DNA of 59,122 bases from NCBI GenBank assembly GCA_938022205.1, contig CALIEB010000039.1, positions 1 to 59,122 of the forward strand, written 5' to 3'. This document shows, one piece after another, positions 34,025 through 44,005 of the stretch; position 1 is the first letter of the stretch, and each line of letters opens with the position of its first letter. The notes under the pieces were generated by a model, which was not told where the DNA came from, did not search any database, and saw only the letters and a program-made list of their open reading frames with translations. The position numbers and the translations under genes are program-made. The DNA is from an uncultured Anaerolineae bacterium. GTDB lineage: Bacteria > Chloroflexota > Anaerolineae > Aggregatilineales > Phototrophicaceae.

Positions 34025-36700
34025 ATGACGCAAACCCAAGACTTTCAACTCATGCAAGTGCTGCAAAGCGTTTCGCCCGCCCTGCCTCTCGCCAACATGA
34101 TAGAGGAAGTGGCACACGTCTACCAGCAAGTCATGCCCACGTTGTTTGCCGTCCGCTTCTACCGTGTGGCACGCGGCGGCTTGTCGCTTTGGTACAGCAC
34201 ACAAAGCGCGCAAGACCCAAGTGTTAGCAAAGAGCGCGAGGTGGTCTCGTTCTCTAAAGTGCCGAAATACCATCGTATCATCGACGAAGGCGGGCTAGAC
34301 TACGCGCCGCCGCTGTTAATTGCGGGCTTGCGCAATGCCGAAGGGGTTTTCGCCATGCTTGAGCTGGAGTTTCCCCAAGACGAGCGGCTCGACAGCACAG
34401 CCCTCGCTCAACACGCCCTCGCTGCGGACTATTTGGCGGCGCGCTTTGACAACGCGCTGCTGCGTGACATGATGGCGCGGCAGGCTAACGCGCTCAAAGA
34501 GCTGAGCGACTGCCGCGACTTCGCCGACATTGCGCTGGTGCTAGCACGCAACCTGACCGAGAGAGGACAGTTCGTCGCGCTCAACATCTTTAACTTTGAC
34601 GAGGACGGCTTGCCCTACGCTGTCCACACGCGCGCCACCGCCAACCATAGCCAATCGTACGTCATGGACGACCCAATTGCCAACGATCGCGCCAGCGTCA
34701 TGCGCCTCTACGAAACAGTTTCGACACTCGAGGGGGGGCTGTTTGTCCCTGATGTTGCCAACGACACGCTGCTGCCCCAATACAGCCGCGACACGCTGGT
34801 GAGCAACAAGGTGTACTCGTTTCATGGTTTTCCGCTGCGCTTGGCGGGGCAGGTCATTGGCATTGTGGCGTTTAACGACACCAAACGCCCGATAGTGCTC
34901 ACGCCGTTAGAAAGCCGCACCTTCGCAAGCCTCGTCAACCAAGCCGCCACCACCATCGACAACCGCAACATGCTAGCGCGCACCGCTAGCGACCTTGAGG
35001 AGCTGCGCACGCTTTATGAGCTGACCTCCACGCTAGTACAGGCACAAAACATCGCGCAGACGTTGCAAGTCACCTACCACATGATGGGCAGAAGCGCGCA
35101 CAGCGTCACGCTGAGCAACGTGGTATATGACGCGACAAACGGCACGCCAACGTTGCAGATGCTGTATCGCATGGACGGGCGCGAGGACGCGCACGAAATC
35201 GACGCGACGTTGCCCATCACCGCGCCGCGTTGGCAAGCGCACTTTTCCCAACCCGAACAACCCGTTGAGTTTGTCGACAGCATCGCCAACAGCGACCACC
35301 CTGAAGCTGCGCTGCTGCTGAGCGAGGGCGTGCAACGCTTTGCCGTTATCCCCATTGTCCAAGAGGGCAAGCGCATACAACAGGTGACGCTGGCATGGCA
35401 CAGCCCACGCCCGTTTGACGAGCGCATACGCCGCCTGATTACTGCGCTACAAAGCCAATACGCCCTCATCTTGCAGAACCAACGCCTGTTAGCAGAGGCG
35501 CAAGCTAGCGCGGATAAGGCAAGCCAGCAAGCCGAACTTATGCGCGCGGTGAATGCCATCACCAACCTCGCCAACACCGAAAGCGATGAGATTGCTTTGT
35601 TGCGTTATGGCGTACGCATTTTGCAAGAGATGACGGGTGCTGACCACGTCGGCATCGTCTTGCAAGACCGCAACAAACGCTTCTTCAACGTGGTAGCTGA
35701 ATACCCCAGTTCCGTCGTGGAGGGCGTGCGCCTTGTCGAAGAAAACAAGCCCTTGCGCTTAATGCGCGAGCGTCGCGATATTATCCTGATTGAGGATTGG
35801 AACAGCGCAGACATCGACCCGTCTACACGCAAGCTCTTACAACAGCTTGGGGTTACCAGCGCGCTGTTCGTTCCCATGCTTGACCGTCAAGGCAAGGTCT
35901 ACGGCAGCGTGGGGCTGGACATTTACGGGGGCAGGCCGTTCTTCACGCCCGAACGCATTGAGGTGGCGCGCACGCTAGTGAGCCAGCTCTCGTTGAGCTT
36001 ACAAAAGCTGACGTTCTACAACACGGCGCAGCGGCAAGCCAAACAAATTGCGCGCGTCAACGCCTTTGGTCAGTCCGTGCAAGCCACGCAAAACCTCGAT
36101 GCCATCTTGGACAGCGCGCAGGATTACTTGCACCAGATTGTCGCGTTTGACTATCTAGCGGTGTATCTCTATGAGACCAGTGCGCGCGCGCTCAACATGA
36201 TACGCCGCGCACTCAACGACGAAACGACCCACTTTAGCGTGCCACAGCCCATCTCAATGGAACAAAACGCGCTGGTACGGCAGGTCTGGCACGACTATGA
36301 GGTGCAATATGTGCCTAATTTGAGCGAGAGTACCCTGTGGATGCACCCGCTTAAGGGCGCCCTAGAGAGCATGGTTGTGCTGCCGCTGGTAGCAGGCGGG
36401 CAAGCGTTGGGCATTCTTGAGATAGGCACGTACAACGCCTACGCTTACGATGACATTGACCTGACAACGCTGCGGCAGATGGCTAGTCAGCTTGCCGTTG
36501 CGTTGAGCAACGCGGCAGCCTATGCCCGCAGCCAACAGCAAGCCATCATCAAAGGGCGCGCCAACGACATCAGCGCACGCCTCCAGCAAGCCGCCAGCAT
36601 CGAAACGATGGTGCGCTTAACCGCCGAAGAGGTCGGGCGCACGCTCAACGCGCGGCGCGCGCGTGTGCGCTTAAAACCGTTAAGCGAGAAGGAGAACTAA
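34025..36700 (+). CDS. Soluble multi-GAF sensor protein (about five GAF domains)
   Basis: This 891-residue protein has no membrane segments or kinase domain. It reads as about five GAF-like units: 10-150, 155-320, 325-490, 510-665 and 685-835. Each is joined to the next by a helical heptad-like linker (for example LRTLYELTSTLVQAQNIAQTL, AQRQAKQIARVNAFGQSVQ). Typical strands are FHGFPLRLAGQVIGIVAF and VLPLVAGGQALGILEIG. The C-terminus (840-891) is a helix followed by one strand (ARRARVRLKPL) and then stops, the same ending seen in the membrane sensors downstream. GAF domains bind small molecules or dimerise; the ligand is unknown. GAGGAGG lies just upstream. It likely relays input to the hybrid kinase by direct contact, an inference. 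Confidence 0.78.
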   Translation: MTQTQDFQLMQVLQSVSPALPLANMIEEVAHVYQQVMPTLFAVRFYRVARGGLSLWYSTQSAQDPSVSKEREVVSFSKVPKYHRIIDEGGLDYAPPLLIAGLRNAEGVFAMLELEFPQDERLDSTALAQHALAADYLAARFDNALLRDMMARQANALKELSDCRDFADIALVLARNLTERGQFVALNIFNFDEDGLPYAVHTRATANHSQSYVMDDPIANDRASVMRLYETVSTLEGGLFVPDVANDTLLPQYSRDTLVSNKVYSFHGFPLRLAGQVIGIVAFNDTKRPIVLTPLESRTFASLVNQAATTIDNRNMLARTASDLEELRTLYELTSTLVQAQNIAQTLQVTYHMMGRSAHSVTLSNVVYDATNGTPTLQMLYRMDGREDAHEIDATLPITAPRWQAHFSQPEQPVEFVDSIANSDHPEAALLLSEGVQRFAVIPIVQEGKRIQQVTLAWHSPRPFDERIRRLITALQSQYALILQNQRLLAEAQASADKASQQAELMRAVNAITNLANTESDEIALLRYGVRILQEMTGADHVGIVLQDRNKRFFNVVAEYPSSVVEGVRLVEENKPLRLMRERRDIILIEDWNSADIDPSTRKLLQQLGVTSALFVPMLDRQGKVYGSVGLDIYGGRPFFTPERIEVARTLVSQLSLSLQKLTFYNTAQRQAKQIARVNAFGQSVQATQNLDAILDSAQDYLHQIVAFDYLAVYLYETSARALNMIRRALNDETTHFSVPQPISMEQNALVRQVWHDYEVQYVPNLSESTLWMHPLKGALESMVVLPLVAGGQALGILEIGTYNAYAYDDIDLTTLRQMASQLAVALSNAAAYARSQQQAIIKGRANDISARLQQAASIETMVRLTAEEVGRTLNARRARVRLKPLSEKEN

Positions 36701-36703
36701 CCC

Positions 36704-38401
36704 ATGCGCCACTTCATGCGTCGTTGGCTCAACCTTGACCAATACGACGGTCTCACCTACAGCCGCGCCGAGCTAATCGTGTGGTTGACGGTTGCCGCGA
36801 TGGCGTTGTTCAGCGTCTACGCGCTGTTTGCGCCTGATTGGCACAGCACCACGCCGAACGTAGAGGACACCGCGCTGGCTTGGGCTGCCCTTTTCTATCG
36901 CAGCGAGCTGCTGCCGTTGTTGGTTACTCCGTATATCATGGGCTTTATTGCCCTTTTCAGCATCTATAAGGGGCGACTCCGCACAAGCGGCTTGGTTGTC
37001 TCGCTGATGGTCTACACGTTTTCCGTGCTGCCGGTCTTGCTCTTAGCCAGTGTTGACTTTTACAACTCTGGCTATCTGGTGAATATTTTCTTGTTCTTGT
37101 TTGCCACAGGGCTCCTCAACGGACAAATAGGTTTGTTAGTGGCGTTTATCGTCAGCCTTGTCACTTTCTTATTAGACGCGGGCAACGCGCCTGCTAGCTT
37201 TGTCATCACGTTCATCGCACAACTGGTTGGTGGGGTTATCGTCGGCGCGCTGTATCTGCGCATTGCCGTGCTAAGCCGCAGCGAGGGCGTAGCAGAAGCG
37301 ACTGTTGAGCGCATCAAGCTCGCGGAGATTACCACGCGCCTCACCCAGCTCGCCTCACAGCGTCTCGCGCTCAAAGAGGCGTTGGATGTGGCGGTTGAAC
37401 TCATCCTCGCCAACTATCCCCAGTTTTATCATGTGCAAGTGTTTTTGAACGACCAGAACAACGTCAACGCTCGCCTTGTTGCCAGCAGCGGCGAAGTGGG
37501 CGAGAAGCTGCTGGCGCGCCATCACAGCCTTGCGGTGGGCAGCGTGAGCGTCATTGGACAGACAACCTGGCAAAACACGCCCATCATCGCCTACACCGAT
37601 GACCCGGATGCCATCTATCGCCCCAACGACCTGCTGCCTGAAACGCTGCTGGAGATTGCTTTCCCGCTGCGCATCGGCGACAACGTCATCGGCGCGCTTG
37701 ATTTGCAGAGCAAGACTAGGCTTACGCTCAGCGACGAAGACTTGTCATCGTTCCAATCGCTAGCCGATAGCCTTGCGCTGGTGATGGACAACATCCGCCA
37801 ATTTGAGCTTTCGCGCCAGCGCGTGGAAGAGAACGAGCGGCTCGCCGAGCAGGCGCGCATCGCCCTGCAAGAGGTGCAACGGCTCAACAAACGCTTGATT
37901 GGGCGGGCTTGGTCGGATTATCTGCGCGAGCAGCGCGAAGCGACGGCAGTTGACATCGACCTCGTCACGCGTGAAATTGTCGAAGACAACACGTGGACAG
38001 AAACATTGGAAGAGGCGGTGCGCGCCAACACTGTGGTGGTGGATAAAGGGGTGGTCGCGGTGCCGCTGCGCGTGCGCGGGCAGATTATCGGTGCGATGGA
38101 GTTCGAAGTCAGCAGCGACACCATCACGCAAGAGGACTACGCGCTCTTACAAGAGCTGAGCGACCGCTTTGGCGCAGCCGCCGAGAACACGCGCCTCGTC
38201 GAACAAAGCCAGCGCGTTGCCCAGCGCGAAGCCTTGATTAACGTGGTCAGCAGCCGCTTACAAGCGATGAACAACGTCGAAGCGACGCTAGCCGAGACGG
38301 CGCGCAGCCTCAGCGAGCTTATCGGCGCGGAGCGCGTCGTCATTCGCTTGGGCAGACCGCAACCCAACCCCACTCGTTCGCTGAAGCAAGCGGGAGATTA
38401 A
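36704..38401 (+). CDS. Polytopic membrane protein with GAF pair (kinase-less sensor 1)
   Basis: This is a 565-residue protein. About six membrane segments (20-195) come first, then a signalling helix. GAF-A (about 220-365) has YHVQVFLNDQ, HSLAVGSVSVIGQTT and LLPETLLEIAFPLRIG...GALDLQS. A linker with the invariant W-x-x-Y (RLNKRLIGRAWSDYL, near 401) leads to a shorter GAF-B (405-500, VVAVPLRVRGQIIGAMEFEV). A helix and terminal strand (RVVIRLGRP, near 555) end the protein. There is no kinase, cyclase or DNA-binding domain. Only 3 nt separate it from the previous gene, with an RBS inside that gene's end. Membrane input and cytoplasmic GAF output to another protein is the simplest reading. Confidence 0.78.
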   Translation: MRHFMRRWLNLDQYDGLTYSRAELIVWLTVAAMALFSVYALFAPDWHSTTPNVEDTALAWAALFYRSELLPLLVTPYIMGFIALFSIYKGRLRTSGLVVSLMVYTFSVLPVLLLASVDFYNSGYLVNIFLFLFATGLLNGQIGLLVAFIVSLVTFLLDAGNAPASFVITFIAQLVGGVIVGALYLRIAVLSRSEGVAEATVERIKLAEITTRLTQLASQRLALKEALDVAVELILANYPQFYHVQVFLNDQNNVNARLVASSGEVGEKLLARHHSLAVGSVSVIGQTTWQNTPIIAYTDDPDAIYRPNDLLPETLLEIAFPLRIGDNVIGALDLQSKTRLTLSDEDLSSFQSLADSLALVMDNIRQFELSRQRVEENERLAEQARIALQEVQRLNKRLIGRAWSDYLREQREATAVDIDLVTREIVEDNTWTETLEEAVRANTVVVDKGVVAVPLRVRGQIIGAMEFEVSSDTITQEDYALLQELSDRFGAAAENTRLVEQSQRVAQREALINVVSSRLQAMNNVEATLAETARSLSELIGAERVVIRLGRPQPNPTRSLKQAGD

Positions 38402-38405
38402 GCCC

Positions 38406-40040
38406 ATGAGCCGAATCCAACGCTCCCAATACAACAACCCAGAGACGTTTCTCGACGACGTACGCCGACGCGCGCTGCTCGCGTTGTTAAGTTTTTCGAC
38501 AATCGTCACCTTCTTAGAGCTGCTGCGCTTGACGTTGCGTGGAAATGAGCTACAGCTCACCCAAACGTTGAGCTTCGTGCTGAGCAGCTTTTTCCTTGTG
38601 CTGCTGATACGCAGCGGCGGCAACTTATTAGACTTATTAGCCCCAATTACGCTGCTGCTATTTGGGGCGTTGTTGTTTACGACCACTTTGCTCGGCAGCA
38701 TCGTCGGCTTGTCGCTGCTGTTGCTGGTGCTAGCAATCTTTGCCCGTAACCGCATAATCTATTTCGCTGTCGTAACGGTGGTGTTGGCAAGGGTCATCTT
38801 GTATGACGTGCCGCGCCTTGCTGAGGTTGACACGCTGTTCCAGCTCTCGTTTCCGTTCATCACCGGCATGTTGTTGGTGAGCGTGGTACTGCGGCGGTTT
38901 GTCGCGCGCTTTGAGCACTTGCTGTTTGAGCTACGCCGTGGCGATGACCTGCTGTCCGCCACCGCCACCATCGGGCAAGTCATCGGGCAGTACCTTGAGC
39001 TGCAGCCGCTGCTCGACCGCACGGTCAACGCGCTGCGCGACCGCTTGGGGTACTATCATGTGCAGGTATTTTTAGCCAACGAGACCAACACCCGCGCCTA
39101 TGTTGCCGCCAGCACGGGTGAAGTCGGGCGGCTGCTGTTGACACAAAAGCGGTCAATCGCGCTTAACGAGAACAACATCATCGCTCGTGCCATGCAATCG
39201 GGTGAGTCGCTCATTGTCATGGACACCAAGCCGCTTCTAGGCGGCATCTTCAGCGATTTGCTGCCCAACACACGCTCGCAGCTGGTGCTGCCCATTGTTG
39301 AGGGCGAACGTATCGTGGGTGCGTTAGACATTCAGAGCATGCGCGTCAACGCCTTCACGCGCAACGACGTGCAAGCCATTGAGGTCATGACTAGCCAGCT
39401 TGCCACCGCCATCCGCAACGCGCGCCTCTTCGATGAACAAGAGCGCACCATCCGCGAGAACAAACGCCTCTTTCTTGAAGCAGAGACCAACCTGCGCGAA
39501 ATCGAACGCCTCAACCGCCAGCTCACCAAGCAGGTTTGGGATGACTATCTCAGTGGGCGCGGCGTGGTCAGCGGGGTCACGTGGTCACGCCAAGAGTTTC
39601 GACCGGGCGCGGAATGGACACAGACGATGATGCAAGCCGCTCAACGCCGCCGCCCGATGACCGTCGAACAGCACGACGAACACAAGCGCACGATTGCCGT
39701 GCCGATTGAGCTGCGCGGCGAGGTCATCGGCGCGATTGAGATTGAAACAACCGCCGAGCTGCTCGCGACCGAAACGGTGGACTTGCTGCAAGCCATCTCT
39801 CAACGTCTGGGCATCAGCCTTGACAACGCCCGTCTCTTCGAAGAAACGCAAGAAGCCACCGCCCAAGAGCAGCGCATCGGCGAAATCGTCGCAGAGTACC
39901 AATCCGCCAAGAACATCGAAGACCTGCTACAAATCACGGTCGAAGGTTTGGCGGAGGCGTTGGGCGCAGAGCGCGGCGCAATCCGACTGGGCAAGATGCC
40001 CGACACCATCGCCCAAAATGGTCATGCAGGAGGCAACTAA
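38406..40040 (+). CDS. Polytopic membrane protein with GAF pair (kinase-less sensor 2)
   Basis: This is a 544-residue protein with the same plan as the gene before it. Membrane segments span about 18-175, with different sequence from its neighbours. GAF-A (195-345) has YYHVQVFLANE, STGEVGRLLL, LLPNTRSQLVLPI and GALDIQS. The W-x-x-Y linker is RLNRQLTKQVWDDYL (near 377). GAF-B spans 385-480 (IAVPIELRGEVIGAIEIE), and the C-terminal helix and strand end AERGAIRLGKMP. The VIGQ segment of the standard GAF-A is NIIARAM here. GGGAG stands before ATG 38406, and the next gene starts 3 nt after the stop. The divergent membrane parts with conserved cytoplasmic parts suggest different inputs read by one output. 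Confidence 0.77.
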   Translation: MSRIQRSQYNNPETFLDDVRRRALLALLSFSTIVTFLELLRLTLRGNELQLTQTLSFVLSSFFLVLLIRSGGNLLDLLAPITLLLFGALLFTTTLLGSIVGLSLLLLVLAIFARNRIIYFAVVTVVLARVILYDVPRLAEVDTLFQLSFPFITGMLLVSVVLRRFVARFEHLLFELRRGDDLLSATATIGQVIGQYLELQPLLDRTVNALRDRLGYYHVQVFLANETNTRAYVAASTGEVGRLLLTQKRSIALNENNIIARAMQSGESLIVMDTKPLLGGIFSDLLPNTRSQLVLPIVEGERIVGALDIQSMRVNAFTRNDVQAIEVMTSQLATAIRNARLFDEQERTIRENKRLFLEAETNLREIERLNRQLTKQVWDDYLSGRGVVSGVTWSRQEFRPGAEWTQTMMQAAQRRRPMTVEQHDEHKRTIAVPIELRGEVIGAIEIETTAELLATETVDLLQAISQRLGISLDNARLFEETQEATAQEQRIGEIVAEYQSAKNIEDLLQITVEGLAEALGAERGAIRLGKMPDTIAQNGHAGGN

Positions 40041-40043
40041 GCC

Positions 40044-41693
40044 ATGCTTAAGTTTTTGCGCCCGCTTTACACGCTGCATTATCCCTATCGAGACCCGTTC
40101 GAACGCCAAAAAGCGCAAGACCTGCTCTGGCTGTTGATTGCTATTGGCGTGATTGGCATCACCAATTTCTTCTTAGGGCTTGTCTTGGGCTTTAGCCTGC
40201 TTTTCCTTGCGCCCCTCACGATTGTCGTCGTCACTTCTTCGGTTTATGCGGGCTTTCAAGTGCAGCTGGGGCGGCTGCGCCTTGCAACCTATGTCCTCAT
40301 CCTGCTGTTATTCTTTGTTCCTACGTCACAAATCCTTGGTGGCATCAACAACTTGGGATTTTTGACGTTCGTGCTGCCGTTGACATTGGCGGGCATCCTG
40401 CTGCGGGGATGGGAAACGCTGCTCTTGCTCGGTGCGGTCACGCTGGTCTTGATTGTCAGCGTCACCAACTCAACGAGCCTGACGCTCGACCTTGTCAACA
40501 ACCGTATCACTTTCTTCGCTACCGTGAGCTTGATACTCACGTTGACGACGCTCATTTTGGTGCTGCTGGCGGGCAACACCCAGCGCACCGCCGAGCGCGT
40601 TGCCCACGACATGCAGCAGTTTCGCGCTCTCGCCGAAACCGACATTTTCGACAAGTTTGAACAGCGCGAGGAGGAGCTGCTGCTGGCAACGCTCAACTTC
40701 TTGCGCGCTGCGCTCAACTTTGATATTGTCCAGCTATACATGATGGATGACGCAGGCAAAGAAGCCCGACGGATTTACTCGGGATTCGGCTTGGACAAGC
40801 TCCAGTATGGTGAGCGCGTCAGCTTAAACGCCGCTAGTGGTGTCGGCGAAGCCATGCGCGCTCGCGCCACGCTCGTGGTAAATGCTGAAAGCAACCTCAC
40901 GCGCAAGCGCGCGCTCTCTGCGGGCATGAAGCAGGCCATCTTAGTGCCGCTGCTGGCGGATAACAAGCTGTTAGGCATCCTTGACGTACAAACCAACCGC
41001 GACGAACCGTTTAGCGACAGCCAAATCGAGACGGTCGAAACCTACGCCCGCCATCTGGTCAGCGCGCTGCAGCGCGAGCGCATCATTCGCCAGCTGCGCG
41101 ACGACCTGCGCGAACAAGAGCGCATCATCATCAAACAACGCCAGCAGCTGCGCGAGTTGGAGCAGGCACGCCCGACTGCGCTTACCAGCAGCTGGCAAGA
41201 CTTCTTCCAGCAGTACACCAACCGCCTGATGGGCTTTGACGTTGACATGCGCCAAGCGCGTGCCACCCCCGCCAGCGAACTGGATGAAGATTTGCGCGCC
41301 GCGCTTGCCGCCGGGGACATCGTGATTCGCGAAGTCGACAATCGCCAGCACGTCAGCCTGCCCATCATGCTGCGTGATGAGCTTTTAGGCGCGATGTCCT
41401 TCCAGCTTGCGCCCAATGTCACCCTGACGGAACGCCAAACCGAGCTGATACGCAGCGTGGTGCAACGGCTTGCGCTAGCGTTGGAGAACAAACGCTTGTT
41501 TGAGCAAAGCCAAACGCAAGCCGAGCGCGAAAGCACCGCTAACGCCGCTGCAAGCGTTCTCCTAACCACCACAGACATCGAGACTGTGCTAGAATTAGCG
41601 GCACAGCTGTTCAACAATTCGCTGGGGGCGGTCAAGACGCAGATTTACCTGCAGCCTCCGTTGTTGCAAACGACACAGGAAACGACCTCATGA
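40044..41693 (+). CDS. Polytopic membrane protein with GAF pair (kinase-less sensor 3)
   Basis: This 549-residue protein has about six membrane segments (25-190), a GAF-A (205-345, ILVPLLADNKLLGILDVQTN) that is the most divergent of the set, a helix with a W-x-x-F variant (SSWQDFFQQY near 383) and a shorter GAF-B (400-475, HVSLPIMLRDELLGAMSFQL). The C-terminal helix/strand ends GAVKTQIYLQPP. The basic stretch of the polytopic family (RLRLATYV between membrane segments) suggests the N-terminus is inside. It overlaps the next gene by 4 nt (ATGA). No catalytic domain is visible. Confidence 0.75.
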   Translation: MLKFLRPLYTLHYPYRDPFERQKAQDLLWLLIAIGVIGITNFFLGLVLGFSLLFLAPLTIVVVTSSVYAGFQVQLGRLRLATYVLILLLFFVPTSQILGGINNLGFLTFVLPLTLAGILLRGWETLLLLGAVTLVLIVSVTNSTSLTLDLVNNRITFFATVSLILTLTTLILVLLAGNTQRTAERVAHDMQQFRALAETDIFDKFEQREEELLLATLNFLRAALNFDIVQLYMMDDAGKEARRIYSGFGLDKLQYGERVSLNAASGVGEAMRARATLVVNAESNLTRKRALSAGMKQAILVPLLADNKLLGILDVQTNRDEPFSDSQIETVETYARHLVSALQRERIIRQLRDDLREQERIIIKQRQQLRELEQARPTALTSSWQDFFQQYTNRLMGFDVDMRQARATPASELDEDLRAALAAGDIVIREVDNRQHVSLPIMLRDELLGAMSFQLAPNVTLTERQTELIRSVVQRLALALENKRLFEQSQTQAERESTANAAASVLLTTTDIETVLELAAQLFNNSLGAVKTQIYLQPPLLQTTQETTS

Positions 41694-43987
41694 ACCGACA
41701 AACGCTGCTCTTTCCCCTTAGCGTCAAGTTCTTGTTTGGCGTTGCCGTTGCGGCTATTTTGCCGATGGCTGTTCTGGTGGGTCTCACGTGGCAGAACTAC
41801 TTGCAAATTAGCATCGAGCAGTTTAGCGCGTACGTGTACGAGAACGGGTTGCGCCGTGAAAGTGCCATCACCAAAGGGCTTACAGAGGCGCAGCGCGTCG
41901 TGGAGGCGTACCTCAATGACAACGTGCTGCGCAGCGTGTTAGCCTCCGCGCTGCGGGTGCGCAGCGGCACGAGTGCCGCCTCTGACCGCACGCTGCAGCA
42001 AATTGAGCTGCGGGCGATGGAGCAGCTGCGCGAGAACATTCTCAACACGCCTACGCCCCTGTTTGAGAGCGCGTGGCTGCTTACGCCGTCAGGGCGCATC
42101 GTCGCGCCAGTGGCAGGCATTGGCTATAGCTTGCCCTTTGCCAGCGACGCGCTGAGCGACATCAACTCTGAGATTTACACGATTGCCCAGACGCTAGCAA
42201 GCGTGGGTGCGCAGCGTGCGCTCATCACCACCGAGCGCAGCGGCATGCCGTCGATTGAGCTGCTACACTTGATTTACAGCAACCAAAACGAGCTGGTGGG
42301 CTTTTTCGTCGGCATCATTGCCACGCAAGAGGTCATTTACAACAACTTACGGCAAAATGATGATGACTTCGGCGCGTACAGCTTCTTGGTCTTGGCGGAC
42401 GGCAGTACGATTTTTCAGCTGCCCGAAACCGCCGCTGCCAACCGCGTGAACATCAACACCGTAGGCGTAAAGCGCGCCTTGAACGTCGGGCGCGGCGTAG
42501 AAACTTATACCACCGGCTTTGGCGACCAAGCCCGCACGGTAATCGGCTATTACAGTACCATCCAAGTGTTGGACACGCGCTTTGCCTTTATCACCGAGCT
42601 GGACGAAAGCGTCATCGAAGCGCGGCGCAACGCTTATATCGAGCAAACGGCGTTCCCAGTGCTGCTGGGGATGGTCGCGCTGCTGGTGGTTATCAGCTTG
42701 CTCATGGCGCAAATTGTCGCGCCGCCGCTGGCGCAGCTTGGCGATGCGATGCGCGGCATGATTGCCGGCAACTTTGATGTCCCGCTGACGATTGACAAGC
42801 GCAGCGACGAGGTAGGCGCGTTAGCCGCGACGTTTATCGACATGCGCGCCCGTATTAACCGCCTGCTGCAAGACATGAACCGACGGCTAGAAGAGCGCAA
42901 CCGCGACGTGCGCTTGGCGCAAGACATCAGCCACGCTACGGTTGTCGAGCGCAACTTGCAAGCCTTGATGGACAAGGCGGTTAACTTGATTGTCGAGAAC
43001 TTCCCCACCATCTACCACGCGCAAATCTTCTTGATTGATGAGCGGGGCGAATTTGCTGTGCTGCGCGCCAGCACGGGCGAAGCAGGCGCGCAGCTGCTCA
43101 AGCGCGGGCATCGCCTTGCTGTTGGCAGCGTCAGCGTGATTGGGCAAGTCACCGAACAAGGCGAAATCGTCATTGCCCGTGACATCAGCGCGAGCAACGT
43201 CCACCGCCAAAACGAGTTCTTGAAAGAGACGCAAGCCGAGCTAGCCATTCCGCTGCGGCTTGGGCGCGAGATTATTGGCGCGTTGGACGTGCAAAGCAAG
43301 GAGCGCGACAGCTTTACGCCTGACCAAATTAGCGCGCTGCAGACGCTGGCAGACCAAATCACGATTGCCATCGAGAACGCTCGCCTTTACGAAGAGTCCA
43401 AACGTTTGCTGCGCAGCGTGGAACAGGAGCGCGAAGCGCGCACGGTTGCGGCGTGGCAAGCCTACTTCCAAAACCAGCGCGCACCAATGCTCAGCAGCCG
43501 CTATGGCAACCCGACGGGATACGATGGTGAGCCGTTGCGCAACGCCGCTATGAAGAGTGGCGAGGTGGTCGTAGGCGACAAGACCGCGCACAACACCGTG
43601 CCGTTTGCTGTGCCGATTAAGTGGCGTGGGCAAGTCTTAGGGGTCGTGGAATATGAGCTGGTCGCCAGCGACTTTAACTACAACAAGGTATTGCTAGCAG
43701 AAGAGTTGGTCAACCGCCTTGCCGTCAGCTTGGACAACGCCCGTTTGTTCCAAGACAGCCAAAAAGCCACCGAGCGTGAGCGTTTGGTGAACGCGATTTC
43801 GGCGCGCCTGACCAGTCAAACCGACGTTCAGGATATTGTGGCAATTGCCCTACAAGAGGTGAGCCAAGCCCTTAAAACGCCCAAAGTGGCGATTCGTTTT
43901 CATCTTAGCGAGCAGAACGGGCAAGCCGCCAACGGCAACGGTAACGGCAATGCGCCGCACGACAGCGATGCGACCACCAGCCTTTAA
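41690..43987 (+). CDS. Cache-HAMP-GAF membrane sensor without kinase (sensor 4)
   Basis: This is a 765-residue protein. TM1 (about 14-34) is followed by an extracytoplasmic region of about 270 residues with Cache-like strands (SAWLLTPSGRIVAP, YSFLVLADGSTIFQLP, FAFITELDESVIEARR). TM2 lies at about 322-344 and a HAMP domain at about 345-398 (PPLAQLGDAMRGMIAGNFDVPL). GAF-A (420-560) has YHAQIFLIDE, RASTGEAGAQLL, HRLAVGSVSVIGQV and GALDVQS. The W-x-x-Y linker is AAWQAYFQNQ (near 588), GAF-B spans 600-690, and the C-terminal helix/strand is TPKVAIRFHLSEQ, then a short Asn/Gly-rich tail. This is the layout of a chemoreceptor or kinase whose output domain has been replaced by the shared ending. Confidence 0.8.
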   Translation: MNRQTLLFPLSVKFLFGVAVAAILPMAVLVGLTWQNYLQISIEQFSAYVYENGLRRESAITKGLTEAQRVVEAYLNDNVLRSVLASALRVRSGTSAASDRTLQQIELRAMEQLRENILNTPTPLFESAWLLTPSGRIVAPVAGIGYSLPFASDALSDINSEIYTIAQTLASVGAQRALITTERSGMPSIELLHLIYSNQNELVGFFVGIIATQEVIYNNLRQNDDDFGAYSFLVLADGSTIFQLPETAAANRVNINTVGVKRALNVGRGVETYTTGFGDQARTVIGYYSTIQVLDTRFAFITELDESVIEARRNAYIEQTAFPVLLGMVALLVVISLLMAQIVAPPLAQLGDAMRGMIAGNFDVPLTIDKRSDEVGALAATFIDMRARINRLLQDMNRRLEERNRDVRLAQDISHATVVERNLQALMDKAVNLIVENFPTIYHAQIFLIDERGEFAVLRASTGEAGAQLLKRGHRLAVGSVSVIGQVTEQGEIVIARDISASNVHRQNEFLKETQAELAIPLRLGREIIGALDVQSKERDSFTPDQISALQTLADQITIAIENARLYEESKRLLRSVEQEREARTVAAWQAYFQNQRAPMLSSRYGNPTGYDGEPLRNAAMKSGEVVVGDKTAHNTVPFAVPIKWRGQVLGVVEYELVASDFNYNKVLLAEELVNRLAVSLDNARLFQDSQKATERERLVNAISARLTSQTDVQDIVAIALQEVSQALKTPKVAIRFHLSEQNGQAANGNGNGNAPHDSDATTSL

Positions 43988-44005
43988 GTGTGTTTGGAGC
44001 CTGTG

